From: CABMGU01 sp964508495
GTDB lineage: Archaea > Nanobdellota > Nanobdellia > Woesearchaeales > ARS49
Direction: 5' to 3'
Assembly: GCA_964508495.1 (NCBI GenBank)
Contig: CAZDUA010000017.1
Span: 1 to 47,395, forward strand
DNA length: 47,395 nucleotides
The position numbers and the translations under genes are program-made. Below the pieces are notes generated by a model. That model had not been told where the DNA came from, searched no databases, and saw only the letters and a program-made list of their open reading frames with translations. Shown in pieces: positions 7,301-15,483 of this stretch. Position 1 is the first letter of the stretch. Every line of letters starts with the position of its first letter.

Positions 7301-8680
7301 TTAGTCGCGCTTCTTGCGGACCATAATGACTACCAATGCAACAATTGCAACAGCAATCAAAATGCTCAACACTGCAAGCAAAGCAACATAAGCCTTGCTG
7401 CTTGTGAACGAGGTCTGCTTCTTAGGAGCTGCTTGTGCTTGTCCTGCCTGAGGCGTTACCTGAGTCTGAGGAACAACAACAGTTGATTGTTTGTTGTCAG
7501 TAACCTTAGGCACTTCAGTAGGCTCTTCATCGCAGCCGCTGATTGTCAATTCAACACTGCCACTGTTGCTTGGAGCAACTGTGTCAAAGTATGATTTGAT
7601 ATCAACACGCACGACTCCTTCCTTGTTATCCTTTGCGATAGGAATATCGAATGAAACAGACGTGCTGTCATCCTGGTCAAGCTCGATGTTGTCAATTTTC
7701 TTGTTGAACTTCAAGTCAGCAACAGAGACTTCGATTGAAATTTCGTCTTCGTCTCTCTTACCCTGGTTCAAGATACTGACGCCAAGCTTTACGTTTGAAG
7801 CTTCACAGTTTGAAACAACGCTTGGAGTCAAGTCAACATTTCTAATTTGAACATCGTGGCTCAAACGCTCGATTTCCAATTTAACATCCATTGCTTCTCC
7901 GTGCAAAGCGCCGTTTTCATCACGTGCTGAAACACGAATGTCAAGAGTTGCAGTTCCATCATCTGCTTCGTCATCAATCTCGATATCGAATGTTACTGCA
8001 TCTTCATCATTAGCATCCAAATCATCAAGATCGCTGTCATCATCAACATCAATGTCGCCTTCGCTTGAATCAACAGTAATGTCAAGGCTGTCAAAAGCAA
8101 TGTCGCCAATCTTCAAGTTGTTTGAGTCTGAATCGTCGAACTCGTTTTCGACTTCAATTTCAAGAGTACAGTCGTTTCCAGGCTTCAAGTTTTTGACACG
8201 GTCGCCATCATCCAAACTCTGGCTCTTTGTGTCGCACTCTATACGTGCTTTCTTGATTTTAAGCTGGTTAACAGCCTGCATCATAACATCAGCACCTGCT
8301 GATTCTGTTGCGCTGCCGATAGTACCTGTAACAGTGACAATACCTATTTTAAGTGCTTTTTCTGTTAAGTCAGTTGCATCAACACCAGGGTGGTCAAGTG
8401 GGATTGTACCATTAATGGTGTAAGTTCCTGACGTGCTTGCGGCCAAAGTTGTTGGTCCTGAAACGGCCAAGGAATACTTGGTGTTTTCAGCGCCGCCACT
8501 TAGCGTGAAAGAAATGCCGCTCATCGCAGCAGTATTATTGTTAGTAACTGTGAACGTTGCCGCAACATTGCTTACGCGATCTCTAGTATCGCTGCCAATA
8601 GTTGGGCTTCCAATTTGTACTGCACTTGCGCCGATAGCGAAAAGTGCAATCAACAATACGAACATTGCTATTCTTTTCAT
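7301..8680 (-). CDS. S-layer-like surface protein with C-terminal membrane anchor
   Basis: 459 aa from the ATG at 8680, which follows a strong GGGGTGGGAG ribosome-binding site. A signal peptide (about 1-20, ending GASA) is followed by an N-terminal beta domain with TFTVTNNNTAAMSG. A very acidic Asp/Glu-rich region lies near residues 195-240, and then come CARDB-like beta-sandwich domains (LEIERLSHDVQIRNVDLTPS). A Thr/Gln/Pro linker leads to one membrane helix and an RKKRD stop-transfer tail. It is paralogous, end to end, with the larger gene at 12445-14868. Proteins of this layout in DPANN genomes are commonly called putative S-layer proteins; that role is inferred. Codons are less A-rich than in its neighbours, as expected for an abundant protein. 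Confidence 0.75.
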   Translation of the reverse strand: MKRIAMFVLLIALFAIGASAVQIGSPTIGSDTRDRVSNVAATFTVTNNNTAAMSGISFTLSGGAENTKYSLAVSGPTTLAASTSGTYTINGTIPLDHPGVDATDLTEKALKIGIVTVTGTIGSATESAGADVMMQAVNQLKIKKARIECDTKSQSLDDGDRVKNLKPGNDCTLEIEVENEFDDSDSNNLKIGDIAFDSLDITVDSSEGDIDVDDDSDLDDLDANDEDAVTFDIEIDDEADDGTATLDIRVSARDENGALHGEAMDVKLEIERLSHDVQIRNVDLTPSVVSNCEASNVKLGVSILNQGKRDEDEISIEVSVADLKFNKKIDNIELDQDDSTSVSFDIPIAKDNKEGVVRVDIKSYFDTVAPSNSGSVELTISGCDEEPTEVPKVTDNKQSTVVVPQTQVTPQAGQAQAAPKKQTSFTSSKAYVALLAVLSILIAVAIVALVVIMVRKKRD

Positions 8681-8716
8681 ATTAACTCCCACCCCGTAAT
8701 AGGTATTTATGTTAGA

Positions 8717-8750
8717 AAAAGCGAGTCTCCTATTTAAATATTTCGCTTTT
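8717..8750 (-). promoter_or_regulatory. S-layer-like gene promoter flanked by an inverted repeat
   Basis: The TATA element TATTTAAATA (8731-8740) lies between AAAAGCGA (8717-8724) and its exact reverse complement TCGCTTTT (8743-8750). The predicted transcript starts near 8708 with a leader of about 28 nt. Paired arms around a TATA box could be an operator that blocks TBP/TFB access. Confidence 0.5.
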
Positions 8751-8774
8751 GTTAGTATTGGCGAGTAGTGAACT

Positions 8775-9242
8775 TTATTTCTTCTTCTTCTCGGACTTTT
8801 GCACTTTCTCGGCTTCTTTCACAATAAAATCAGCATCTTCAACAGCACAATCAATCTCCTTGACTTCTTTTGAAGACTCAGAAAGATCGCCCTTTTCCAG
8901 CTTGTGCACTTTAATATCATAGTCTAACTGTTCTTTAGTTGACTTGGCATGTGCCTTGTCCTGACTGGCAGACTTAACATTATGCTTGGCAGAACGCTCT
9001 TCAGAAGAAGCCTCTTTAGAGAGCTCTTTTCTCGCAGTTTCAGAATCCTTTTCAATATGGCCTGCACGCTTTTTCTGGTCAACAGCTTCTCCCATCAACT
9101 GCTTCAAAGTCTTGCCGTTAGCCTTTTCACTCTCAACAATCTCCTTGGCACGCTTCAAAGCTTCTTCCATGCTTGCGGCAAGATGAAGCTCGTGCAAAGA
9201 CTTAGCAACAGCATGAATACGCTCCCTCGTTTTTTCGTCCAT
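8775..9242 (-). CDS. Lys/Glu-rich helical hypothetical protein, 155 aa
   Basis: Not recognised. The N-terminal 50 residues look like a small helical domain (ERIHAVAKSLHELHLAASME). The rest is a highly charged, Ser/Lys/Glu-rich coiled coil or disordered tail ending KKKK. It has no signal peptide or membrane segment. The gene is divergent from the 89-aa gene, and the two probably share the single symmetric TATA box at 9268-9277. Confidence 0.7.
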   Translation of the reverse strand: MDEKTRERIHAVAKSLHELHLAASMEEALKRAKEIVESEKANGKTLKQLMGEAVDQKKRAGHIEKDSETARKELSKEASSEERSAKHNVKSASQDKAHAKSTKEQLDYDIKVHKLEKGDLSESSKEVKEIDCAVEDADFIVKEAEKVQKSEKKKK

Positions 9243-9266
9243 ATTATTATAGTGCGAACAGAATAG

Positions 9267-9279
9267 TATATTAATATTA
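9267..9279. promoter_or_regulatory. Shared symmetric TATA box, divergent pair 9242/9298
   Basis: ATATTAATAT (9268-9277) is a perfect palindrome centred at 9272.5, about 30 bp from the start at 9242 and 25.5 bp from the start at 9298. No second TATA box fits in the 55-bp gap, so one element probably serves both leaderless genes. Confidence 0.5.
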
Positions 9280-9297
9280 TGGCTGTACTATAATCAT

Positions 9298-9567
9298 ATG
9301 CTAACACAAGAAAAAATAGACAAAATATTCGGAATTCTGCGAATAGTTCATACTTCACACTGGAAAGCGCCAAAACTCGAAGAAGTCAACAGGGAAATAG
9401 AAAGAGTTGGAGCGTACATATTTAGAGCTGGCAGAGACCCCTGGGTTGCAGAAATCAAGATAGCGGAAACTGTTACTTACGAAATAAACCAAGAATTACC
9501 TGAACGAATGAAGAAAAAGGCAGAACAAATGAAAAAAAGATTTGAAGAGCTTAGTAAAGAGTCGTAG
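9298..9567 (+). CDS. Small hypothetical protein, 89 aa
   Basis: Not recognised. It is a compact alpha/beta-looking protein with a helical C-terminus rich in Lys and Glu. Sequence landmarks are RIVHTSHWKAP and FRAGRDPWVAEIKIAE. No signal peptide is visible. It probably starts leaderless from the shared TATA box. Its last 17 bp overlap the end of the convergent flavin reductase gene. Confidence 0.7.
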   Translation: MLTQEKIDKIFGILRIVHTSHWKAPKLEEVNREIERVGAYIFRAGRDPWVAEIKIAETVTYEINQELPERMKKKAEQMKKRFEELSKES

Positions 9568-10045
9568 TAAACTTATCCCCTTCTAAATGAAAAGGACGCT
9601 TGTCATCACGGTCCAACTGGCTGAAAAGAACCTTGCCAACAAACATAACATGGTCGCCACACTCCTTTTCTTCAACAACTTCACACTCAAGCCAGCCAAG
9701 AGCTTCTTTCAATTTGAAACAATCAACAAGCTTTTCGCAGTTAGCTTCATTAACACCAATAGCATCACATTTTTCTAAATATTCCCCAGAAGTCGACATT
9801 GCCTTCTTTATAGTATTAGTCAAAGAAAAAGGAACAAAGTTCACGACAAAACAGCCACTGTTGCGGATAATTGACACAGCCATCAAACTCTTGTTAAGAA
9901 AAACCGAGTACATCGGAGGATGAGAAGAACTCGGACTGTGCCAGCTCAAAGGAACAACATCATCCTTTTCTTCTAATTTGCCAGCAACGTCAAACTGACC
10001 ACGACAAGTAATCAGAACTGTTTGTCTGGGATTGAAGATTAACAT
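9551..10045 (-). CDS. Flavin reductase-like (FMN-binding split-barrel) protein
   Basis: 164 aa, the usual length of flavoredoxin/flavin-reductase-like domain proteins. Landmarks of the fold are VVPLSWHSPSSSHPPMYSV near residue 30, where FMN contacts are expected, SIIRNSGCFVVNFV near 58, and a C-terminal strand VMFVGKVL. The likely activity is NAD(P)H-dependent FMN reduction or direct electron transfer in the cytosol. It overlaps the HAD phosphatase gene by 7 bp, forming an operon with it and the DUF1189-like gene. Confidence 0.82.
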   Translation of the reverse strand: MLIFNPRQTVLITCRGQFDVAGKLEEKDDVVPLSWHSPSSSHPPMYSVFLNKSLMAVSIIRNSGCFVVNFVPFSLTNTIKKAMSTSGEYLEKCDAIGVNEANCEKLVDCFKLKEALGWLECEVVEEKECGDHVMFVGKVLFSQLDRDDKRPFHLEGDKFTTTLY

Positions 10046-10683
10046 GTCAAAAACTCCATGACGCGCTTGTCAGTTAAACTTTTAACAATCAAATCAGCTT
10101 TCTTCAATTTATAAGCAGGAAAACTATTCAGAACTGCAATACATCCCATTCCTGCACGCTTGGCAGACTCAACACCGCATATACTATCCTCAATAACAAC
10201 ACATTCGGAAGGCTTCGTCCTCAATCTTTTCGCAAGCTTAAGGTATATTTCAGGATGCGGCTTATGAAAACGCGCATCTTCCCTGCCTAAAATAACATCA
10301 AAATATCTCCTAATTTCGAGCCTTTTCAGAATAATATCAATTTCCTCGTGACTTGATGAAGTCCCAATGCCTACCTTGTACTTCTTTGCAACACTCTTAA
10401 CCAGTTTTATTGCATCAGAAAAAGAAGGAATTCGCGATTTTCTCAAATAAGAAACGACTATTCTGCGCTTTTCCCAATACCATTTCTTCACATCGCAACG
10501 GATACGGTTCTTTTTGCACAAATCACGAATGATGTGCTCATCGAGCTTCCCGAAAATGTCTGCCGTGTCCTTTTTTGACAAAACTATACCGTGACGACGG
10601 AAAAGCTCCTTGAAAGCTCTGACGTGGTGAGGTTCAGAATCAGACAAAACACCATCCATATCAAACAAAACAGCCTTAATCAT
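10039..10683 (-). CDS. HAD-superfamily hydrolase, beta-phosphoglucomutase-like
   Basis: 214 aa. Motif I is FDMDGVLSDSEP (D8 and D10), with the nucleophile and acid/base aspartates intact. Motif II is GTSSSH near residue 108, motif III lies around HKPHPEIYLKLAK, and motif IV is VVIEDSICGVESAKRAGM. The cap is helical (subclass IA), as in beta-phosphoglucomutase, phosphoglycolate phosphatase and 2-deoxyglucose-6-phosphatase. The exact substrate cannot be told. It is translationally coupled (4-bp overlap) to the upstream DUF1189-like gene and overlaps the flavin reductase downstream. Confidence 0.88.
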   Translation of the reverse strand: MIKAVLFDMDGVLSDSEPHHVRAFKELFRRHGIVLSKKDTADIFGKLDEHIIRDLCKKNRIRCDVKKWYWEKRRIVVSYLRKSRIPSFSDAIKLVKSVAKKYKVGIGTSSSHEEIDIILKRLEIRRYFDVILGREDARFHKPHPEIYLKLAKRLRTKPSECVVIEDSICGVESAKRAGMGCIAVLNSFPAYKLKKADLIVKSLTDKRVMEFLTC

Positions 10684-11453
10684 CTATGCCCGTGATGGTT
10701 TGCAATATGATAGCCCACAATCCCAACAACCATCAAAACAGCAAACAAAATAGTCGTCACAATGTAAACATTAACGCCAAGAAAACGGAACCTCGGAAGC
10801 AAATAAACAGTAGTCAAAGACGCAGAAATCACTTCCAAGAAAATTATTACAGTCAAAGAATGAGCAGAGACATTCAACATCTGCTTCCAAGACAAACGGA
10901 ACTTAGAAAGCTCCATGATGATAAAGAACAAAGTGCCGAATACAAAAATGAATAACAAATACTTCAGCCACATCCTAATGTAAAGCAAAAGAGCAATGCC
11001 GGGAAGCATCATTACAATAACTGCCGACAAAAACCTGCTTGCAGGAGCTTTATGTGCTGTCAAGTCCATAATCTGCTCACGAGGAATACTCTTAATGCCA
11101 AAGAAACGATACCTGATGTTCTCTTTGTCAACAACAAAAATCTCTTTCGTTAAAGTAAGATTGGAATTCAAATCAACAACAACCCAGGGATTTGTATGCG
11201 GAATGGTAATCTTGTCAGACTGAGTAATGTTACCTGAAAGACTGAAAGAAGAAAACTTCGACAGCTCACTCTCGATATCGCCCTTTAACAAGAAAAGTTT
11301 AGGCACGAACAAAATACCGGCAATAATGAAAGCAAACAACAAAATCTTGCTCATAAAGCCCAAACTGTGCAAGAAAGGCTTATCAGCAAGCTGTCTGTAC
11401 CTCGGCGGGTAAACAGCCCAGACAACCTCTTTAATGAACTCTGGAACACGCAT
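10680..11453 (-). CDS. DUF1189-like polytopic membrane protein
   Basis: 257 aa. One membrane helix lies near residues 32-55 (ILLFAFIIAGILFVP). An extracytoplasmic domain of about 85 residues follows, and then four or five further helices to the C-terminus (HHGHR). The N-terminal amphipathic segment KEVVWAVYPPRYRQLADKP and overall topology resemble DUF1189 proteins, whose function is unknown. The TATA box TTTAAA at 11478-11483 is 27.5 bp before the ATG, so the operon mRNA is leaderless. That TATA lies inside the end of the upstream methyltransferase gene. Confidence 0.7.
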   Translation of the reverse strand: MRVPEFIKEVVWAVYPPRYRQLADKPFLHSLGFMSKILLFAFIIAGILFVPKLFLLKGDIESELSKFSSFSLSGNITQSDKITIPHTNPWVVVDLNSNLTLTKEIFVVDKENIRYRFFGIKSIPREQIMDLTAHKAPASRFLSAVIVMMLPGIALLLYIRMWLKYLLFIFVFGTLFFIIMELSKFRLSWKQMLNVSAHSLTVIIFLEVISASLTTVYLLPRFRFLGVNVYIVTTILFAVLMVVGIVGYHIANHHGHR

Positions 11454-11470
11454 AAATGCTATACACTTTA

Positions 11471-11962
11471 TTACTTATTTAAAGGTTTTCTTAAAAAGAA
11501 AATAACGTCGTGAAGTTCATCAACACGCTTACGAGGCTTCAGAGCAGATAAAACCTGCTCAACCTCCTTAAACTTCTGAGACTTTCGTAAAACAGAGATG
11601 ACAGTATCGCGCCTAGAAACACGCAAAATTTCAGAAACTGCCTTTTCCACATCAGAACAATGATGGATGGCAGTCAAAGACAAAACAATATCAAAAGAAC
11701 TGTCAGCGAAAGGCAGGCTCTCAGCAACACCCTGAACAACAGGAATGCTGGCCTTTTTCAACAATTCAGCAGAAGGATCAATGCCCTGCTTTTTACAAGG
11801 AAAAATAGACAAATAATGAGCAGAGCCACAGCCAACATCAAGAAGACTATCAGAATGCCTAACCTCCAAATTCTCAAGGACAAGTTTTGCCTTCCTTAAT
11901 TGCTCCTCGCCATGCAATTCATCATAACCAGAAGCAATCTGGTCGTAATAACCATCCCCCAT
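11471..11962 (-). CDS. Class I SAM-dependent methyltransferase (UbiE/Trm9-like)
   Basis: 163 aa from the ATG at 11962. The frame is open further upstream, but that part is antisense to the zinc-ribbon gene and crosses the promoter. Motif I is LLDVGCGSAHYL near residue 49. The acidic ligand region is KQGIDPSAELL, motif post-I is VQGVAESLPFADSSFDIV, and the LSLTAIHHC segment follows. These fit small-molecule or tRNA-wobble methyltransferases of the UbiE/Trm9 type. The substrate is not determined. It is short for the class, lacking the usual C-terminal extension. It is divergent from the zinc-ribbon gene. Confidence 0.85.
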   Translation of the reverse strand: MGDGYYDQIASGYDELHGEEQLRKAKLVLENLEVRHSDSLLDVGCGSAHYLSIFPCKKQGIDPSAELLKKASIPVVQGVAESLPFADSSFDIVLSLTAIHHCSDVEKAVSEILRVSRRDTVISVLRKSQKFKEVEQVLSALKPRKRVDELHDVIFFLRKPLNK

Positions 11963-11984
11963 ACCATCGACGATACTCGCAAAC

Positions 11985-11990
11985 TTTAAA
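11985..11990. promoter_or_regulatory. Shared symmetric TATA box, divergent pair 11962/12015
   Basis: A single TTTAAA lies centrally between the two start codons: 25.5 bp from the methyltransferase ATG and 27.5 bp from the zinc-ribbon ATG. Both distances suit leaderless transcription, and no other TATA box is present in the 52-bp gap. Confidence 0.6.
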
Positions 11991-12014
11991 AATGCTCTGC
12001 CACAAACAAAGCAT

Positions 12015-12440
12015 ATGGCACTAAAGCAACCAGAATCAATGGATGAATGCGTGTACTTTACGCGCAGAGCAGTCGACAAAGGATTCGTAATGTGCTGGGT
12101 GTTCAGAGAAAAATGCCCAAAATGCGGAAAAGCAGAAATGGGCAAGCCAAGAGGCGACGACGGCAAAGTCAAAATACGCGCAAAAGAATACGTTTGTCCT
12201 GAGTGCAAATATACAGTTGAGAAAGTGGAATATGAGGACACATTAACAGCAAATATTGCTTATACTTGCCCTCACTGCCAGAATAAAGGCGAAACACAAA
12301 CGCCGTTCAAAAGAAAAACGTTTGAAGGCGTAAAAGCAATAGTATTCCAGTGCGACAAGTGCAAACAAAAAATACCAATCACAAAAAAACTAAAAACAAT
12401 CCGCAAAAAAGATGAACCGGACTTGCCGGACGAAGAATAA
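12015..12440 (+). CDS. Zinc-ribbon protein with four CxxC knuckles, 141 aa
   Basis: The protein carries CPKC (about 34), CPEC (about 61), CPHC (about 84) and CDKC (about 112), enough for two zinc ribbons. The N-terminal segment with DECVYFTRRAVDKGFVMCWVF is not part of a ribbon. The C-terminus is basic, then acidic. Such proteins usually bind nucleic acid or ribosomal partners, but no specific function is claimed. It ends 4 bp before the end of the convergent S-layer-like gene. Confidence 0.78.
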   Translation: MALKQPESMDECVYFTRRAVDKGFVMCWVFREKCPKCGKAEMGKPRGDDGKVKIRAKEYVCPECKYTVEKVEYEDTLTANIAYTCPHCQNKGETQTPFKRKTFEGVKAIVFQCDKCKQKIPITKKLKTIRKKDEPDLPDEE

Positions 12441-12444
12441 AAAA

Positions 12445-14868
12445 TTAATAATAATCTTTCGGCTGAGAAACTTCTTCAAAAGACTTCTCATCATTGAACT
12501 GTTCAGTCAAAGGATCCTTAGGCTTTCTGAAATAACCGTATGCCATGACGCCAAGAACTGACAAAGCAATCAAGTTTGCCAATACAAGGACACCTGTCAA
12601 CACTGCGCTTCCGAACAAGCCTGAATTTTCCTTAGGCTCTTCCTGAGGAACGATAACAATGCTGTCCTGAGGCACGAAAGGCGGAGGAGTTACAACAGGC
12701 CCTGAAACAACTTCAGGCTCGTCATCTTCACATTTCATGATTTTGATATCAGCAGTCTTTGACTGGCTTTGAGCAACATTATCATAGAAACTCTTAGCAG
12801 TTGCCTTGAAACTTCCAAACGCAGTTGTAGAAGAGACAGGAATGCTGAACGTTACTTTTCCCTCTTCGCCTTCATCAATAGACAAATCAGAGATTTTCTT
12901 CGTAAAGCTCAAAGCAGGAACTGAAAGTTCAACTGCAACCTTGTCCTCGTCATTCTTTCCATCGTTTTCAACATAAACTAAAACGTCAATGCGTGAAACT
13001 TCACAACGCCTTGCTTCAGAAGGGCTTACAGTAATCTTTGAAATAGGCAAATCATGCTTCAAACGCTCAATTTCCAGCGTGAATTTCAATACATCGCTGT
13101 GCTGAGCGCCATTCTCATCCTTACCTTCAACAGTAATCGTGATTTCAGCATCGCCTTCATCAGCATCTTCATCAACCTTCAATTCCAAAGTTTTCTCTTC
13201 ACTGTCACCAGCGTCAAGACTTGAAATATCAGCATCATCTCCATCAACATCACTGTTTTCAGAGTCAGCCTCGATTGTAATATCTTCAATTTTAACATCA
13301 GTTGTGAACGTGTTTTCAACTTTAACAGTCAAATAACAAGTCTGACCAGGAGAAACACCATCAATAGATGAACCATCAGTGACGGTTTCCAACTTGTCGC
13401 AAGTTATTTTGACTTTTTCAATAACCAAACGGTTGTGAGCTTCCATGCTCAAAGTCGCAGTAGCCGTAGTGCTGGTTTTAGAACTGCCAGAACCGCTGCC
13501 TGAGCCGCTTCCGCCAGAACTGTTTCCAGAACTGTTTGAAGGACTGCCAAAAGCAGCAAGAACTTTAGGACTGCCGTTCAACATAGGATTATTCTCGCTT
13601 GCAGGAGAATTAATAGCATAAACGTGGAAAGACTGGTTAGTGCCGTTTCCAAGAGCTGTCAAATCCTGCGTTGTAAATGTGTAAATAAATCCGTGATTTG
13701 GATTTGGAATCTTTCCAATTGAAACCAAGTCAGGACGAGCTTTATCAGCATCGGTTTCTTTCCAGAACTTACCGTTCAAATAAATATGAACAGTTGAAGC
13801 TGGAATATCAGCATCATAAGCCCAACCATGAACTCCAGTCATGTTGACCTTTTCAAGCTCGCCAACTGGAATACCATTTGGAGGAGCTTGCGGAGTAGGA
13901 ACGAAAACAACGAACATTGAACCAGAGTCCAATGAAGTTCCGTCATGAGCAAATGCTTCAGCAGCACCATCACATTTTCCAGGGCCAGTTCTAACTTTTC
14001 CTAGAATAACGCCTGTAGACGGAACGCTCTGAGGAGCACCGCCACACTTGTTCTCTGCAATAACGAAAATCAATTTACCTGCGGCTGAAGGATGACTGTA
14101 AAATCCAAGCCATCCAGAATCGCCACTTTGCAATTCCATTTGGCCATCACAAACACCAGGGCCTGTGTGAATCTTACCACCGTACAACCAGTTGTTAGGA
14201 GGAGCTGAAACCTGACCATTACAGTCCAAGCTTACAGCGCCAACCCAATAGTTTGTAAAATCATTAGAGTGAATTCTTGCCCAACCTGAATCAACCGCGC
14301 CTTGGAAAGGCTGGCTTACTTCAATGTCGTTGACAGAATCACAACCGTTGTTTCCAACGTGCCACTGGCCGATTATAGGCGTGCCAGGGTCTTGCGTGTT
14401 AGTGCCGCAATCATTTGAAGCACTCATGCCAACAGGCAAAGTAGCCTGTTGAGGAGTCTGATTTGAAGGAGTCATTAGATGGCTTCCTAGAACTGCTGAA
14501 CTTGAGCTAGTTGAATTTAATGTTGAGTTTACCGGTGCTGAAGGAGCAGTTGAAGTAACAGTAATGCTACCAATGCTCTTCTTGCCAGCATCAAAATCAA
14601 CCGGAATTTTACCCTTTATAGTAATAGTCACAGTTGCGCCAGGCGCCAAAGACTGAGGAACATTCTCAAACTTAACATTGTATTTAGCATCTGCTGAAGA
14701 ACTTGGAGTAATGTTAGACAAAACAACAGTTCCGTCATTAGTTATTGTAAACGTTGTACTTACATCAGTGCCACGATCGCCTGAAAGCGTCGGAGCCGAA
14801 ATTTGCAGAGCGCTAGCTGTACTAAGACAGAAAGACAACACTGCGATTAATATGAGTAGTTTTCTCAT
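12445..14868 (-). CDS. Large S-layer-like surface protein with inserted carbohydrate-binding-like module
   Basis: 807 aa from the ATG at 14868, preceded by GGTGAC. The signal peptide ends at STASA. The N-terminal beta domain (TFTITNDGTVVLSN) and the C-terminal half (LEIERLKHDLPISKITVSPS, acidic region, CARDB-like domains, one membrane helix, RKPKDP tail) match the 459-aa paralog closely. Between them is an insertion of about 330 residues. It holds short Gly/Trp-rich repeats with GPGVCDG and GPGKCDG, and a GVHGWAYDADIPASTVHIY...NHGF module seen in exported carbohydrate- or phosphate-related proteins. A Ser/Gly linker (about 450-475) follows. It is probably an anchored envelope protein; the binding function of the insert is inferred. 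Confidence 0.75.
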   Translation of the reverse strand: MRKLLILIAVLSFCLSTASALQISAPTLSGDRGTDVSTTFTITNDGTVVLSNITPSSSADAKYNVKFENVPQSLAPGATVTITIKGKIPVDFDAGKKSIGSITVTSTAPSAPVNSTLNSTSSSSAVLGSHLMTPSNQTPQQATLPVGMSASNDCGTNTQDPGTPIIGQWHVGNNGCDSVNDIEVSQPFQGAVDSGWARIHSNDFTNYWVGAVSLDCNGQVSAPPNNWLYGGKIHTGPGVCDGQMELQSGDSGWLGFYSHPSAAGKLIFVIAENKCGGAPQSVPSTGVILGKVRTGPGKCDGAAEAFAHDGTSLDSGSMFVVFVPTPQAPPNGIPVGELEKVNMTGVHGWAYDADIPASTVHIYLNGKFWKETDADKARPDLVSIGKIPNPNHGFIYTFTTQDLTALGNGTNQSFHVYAINSPASENNPMLNGSPKVLAAFGSPSNSSGNSSGGSGSGSGSGSSKTSTTATATLSMEAHNRLVIEKVKITCDKLETVTDGSSIDGVSPGQTCYLTVKVENTFTTDVKIEDITIEADSENSDVDGDDADISSLDAGDSEEKTLELKVDEDADEGDAEITITVEGKDENGAQHSDVLKFTLEIERLKHDLPISKITVSPSEARRCEVSRIDVLVYVENDGKNDEDKVAVELSVPALSFTKKISDLSIDEGEEGKVTFSIPVSSTTAFGSFKATAKSFYDNVAQSQSKTADIKIMKCEDDEPEVVSGPVVTPPPFVPQDSIVIVPQEEPKENSGLFGSAVLTGVLVLANLIALSVLGVMAYGYFRKPKDPLTEQFNDEKSFEEVSQPKDYY

Positions 14869-14900
14869 TGTAGTCACCTATTGGTAGTAATTATGGGGGA

Positions 14901-14942
14901 AGTATATAAGCTTTTCGTTTTGTAGTCACTTTATAGTGACTA
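14901..14942 (-). promoter_or_regulatory. Promoter and palindromic operator candidate of the large S-layer-like gene
   Basis: The TATA box (CTTATATAC, minus strand, 14901-14910) predicts a start near 14879. About 15 bp further upstream, TAGTCACT (14923-14930) and AGTGACTA (14935-14942) form a perfect 8-bp inverted repeat around TTAT. TTATAGTGA occurs at 14931-14939 and again at 14945-14953. This is a plausible regulator site. Confidence 0.5.
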
Positions 14943-14986
14943 TATTATAGTGAGGACGCGTGATTATTTTCTATATTGAAACAAAA

Positions 14987-14997
14987 TTGATATAGAA
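14987..14997 (+). promoter_or_regulatory. TATA box of the 45-aa zinc ribbon
   Basis: TTGATATAGAA is centred about 25 bp before the ATG at 15017, suitable for leaderless transcription. Confidence 0.4.
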
Positions 14998-15016
14998 GTA
15001 CAACTGCCAACACTAC

Positions 15017-15154
15017 ATGGTACACTTAGGCGACCCTTCAACAAAGCTAAGATGCCCAAAATGCAAAAGCATTCATGTAGACACAGTAGAAGACAATACT
15101 ATGCTGATCTGCCTAGAATGCGGATATGAAGGAAGAAATGAAATAAAAAATTAA
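15017..15154 (+). CDS. Small zinc-ribbon protein, 45 aa
   Basis: MVHLGDPSTKLRCPKC opens the protein, followed by CLECGYEG about 20 residues later. This is a single CPxC...CxxCG zinc ribbon resembling those of TFIIB/TFIIS-type factors. The pairing of two knuckles, a TATA box at the right distance and a complete frame make it a real gene despite its size. It may be a transcription- or translation-associated factor. Its stop codon overlaps the end of the convergent 94-aa membrane protein by 4 bp. Confidence 0.75.
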   Translation: MVHLGDPSTKLRCPKCKSIHVDTVEDNTMLICLECGYEGRNEIKN

Positions 15155-15435
15155 GGCATTGCTGCCAATTGCTGTCTAATCCTGACCAAGTTCTGATTTT
15201 CAATCAAAACAGGGTTCGTGCCAGTGATGATATCAATTTCTTGGTGAACCAAGTCAAGCTCTGCGCGAAGACTTACCACTTCAGCACTAAGAGCTGCATT
15301 TTCAGCACGCAAATCGGACACTCCCATTTTCGCTTCTTTGCCGCCCTGATTGCCTACTAAAATAACCAAGCCAACGACAACTGTAATAGCTACAATGCCT
15401 AAAAGAACCAAACTAACAGTCTTATCTTCTGCCAT
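15151..15435 (-). CDS. Single-pass membrane protein with coiled coil, 94 aa
   Basis: An N-terminal membrane helix (SLVLLGIVAITVVVGLVILV, about 8-27) is followed by a Glu/Leu-rich coiled coil (about 40-75) and a short C-terminus. The helix has the same LVLLGIxAI...GLxxLV pattern as the surface protein at 46850-47293. GAGGTG precedes the ATG. The topology suggests a short anchor or scaffold; its partner is unknown. Confidence 0.75.
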   Translation of the reverse strand: MAEDKTVSLVLLGIVAITVVVGLVILVGNQGGKEAKMGVSDLRAENAALSAEVVSLRAELDLVHQEIDIITGTNPVLIENQNLVRIRQQLAAMP

Positions 15436-15471
15436 ACATACACCTCTTTTGCAGGATAAATGATAACACAG

Positions 15472-15482
15472 CTTTAAAACTT
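15472..15482 (-). promoter_or_regulatory. TATA box of the 94-aa membrane protein
   Basis: AGTTTTAAAGC on the minus strand lies about 40 bp before the ATG at 15435, leaving a short leader with the GAGGTG ribosome-binding site at 15441-15446. Confidence 0.5.
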
Positions 15483-15483
15483 A

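Noticed and set aside
11963..12241. N-terminal extension of the methyltransferase by 93 codons
   Set aside because: It is antisense to the zinc-ribbon gene, crosses the shared promoter, and has no methyltransferase-like sequence. The ATG at 11962 is correctly spaced from the TATA box.
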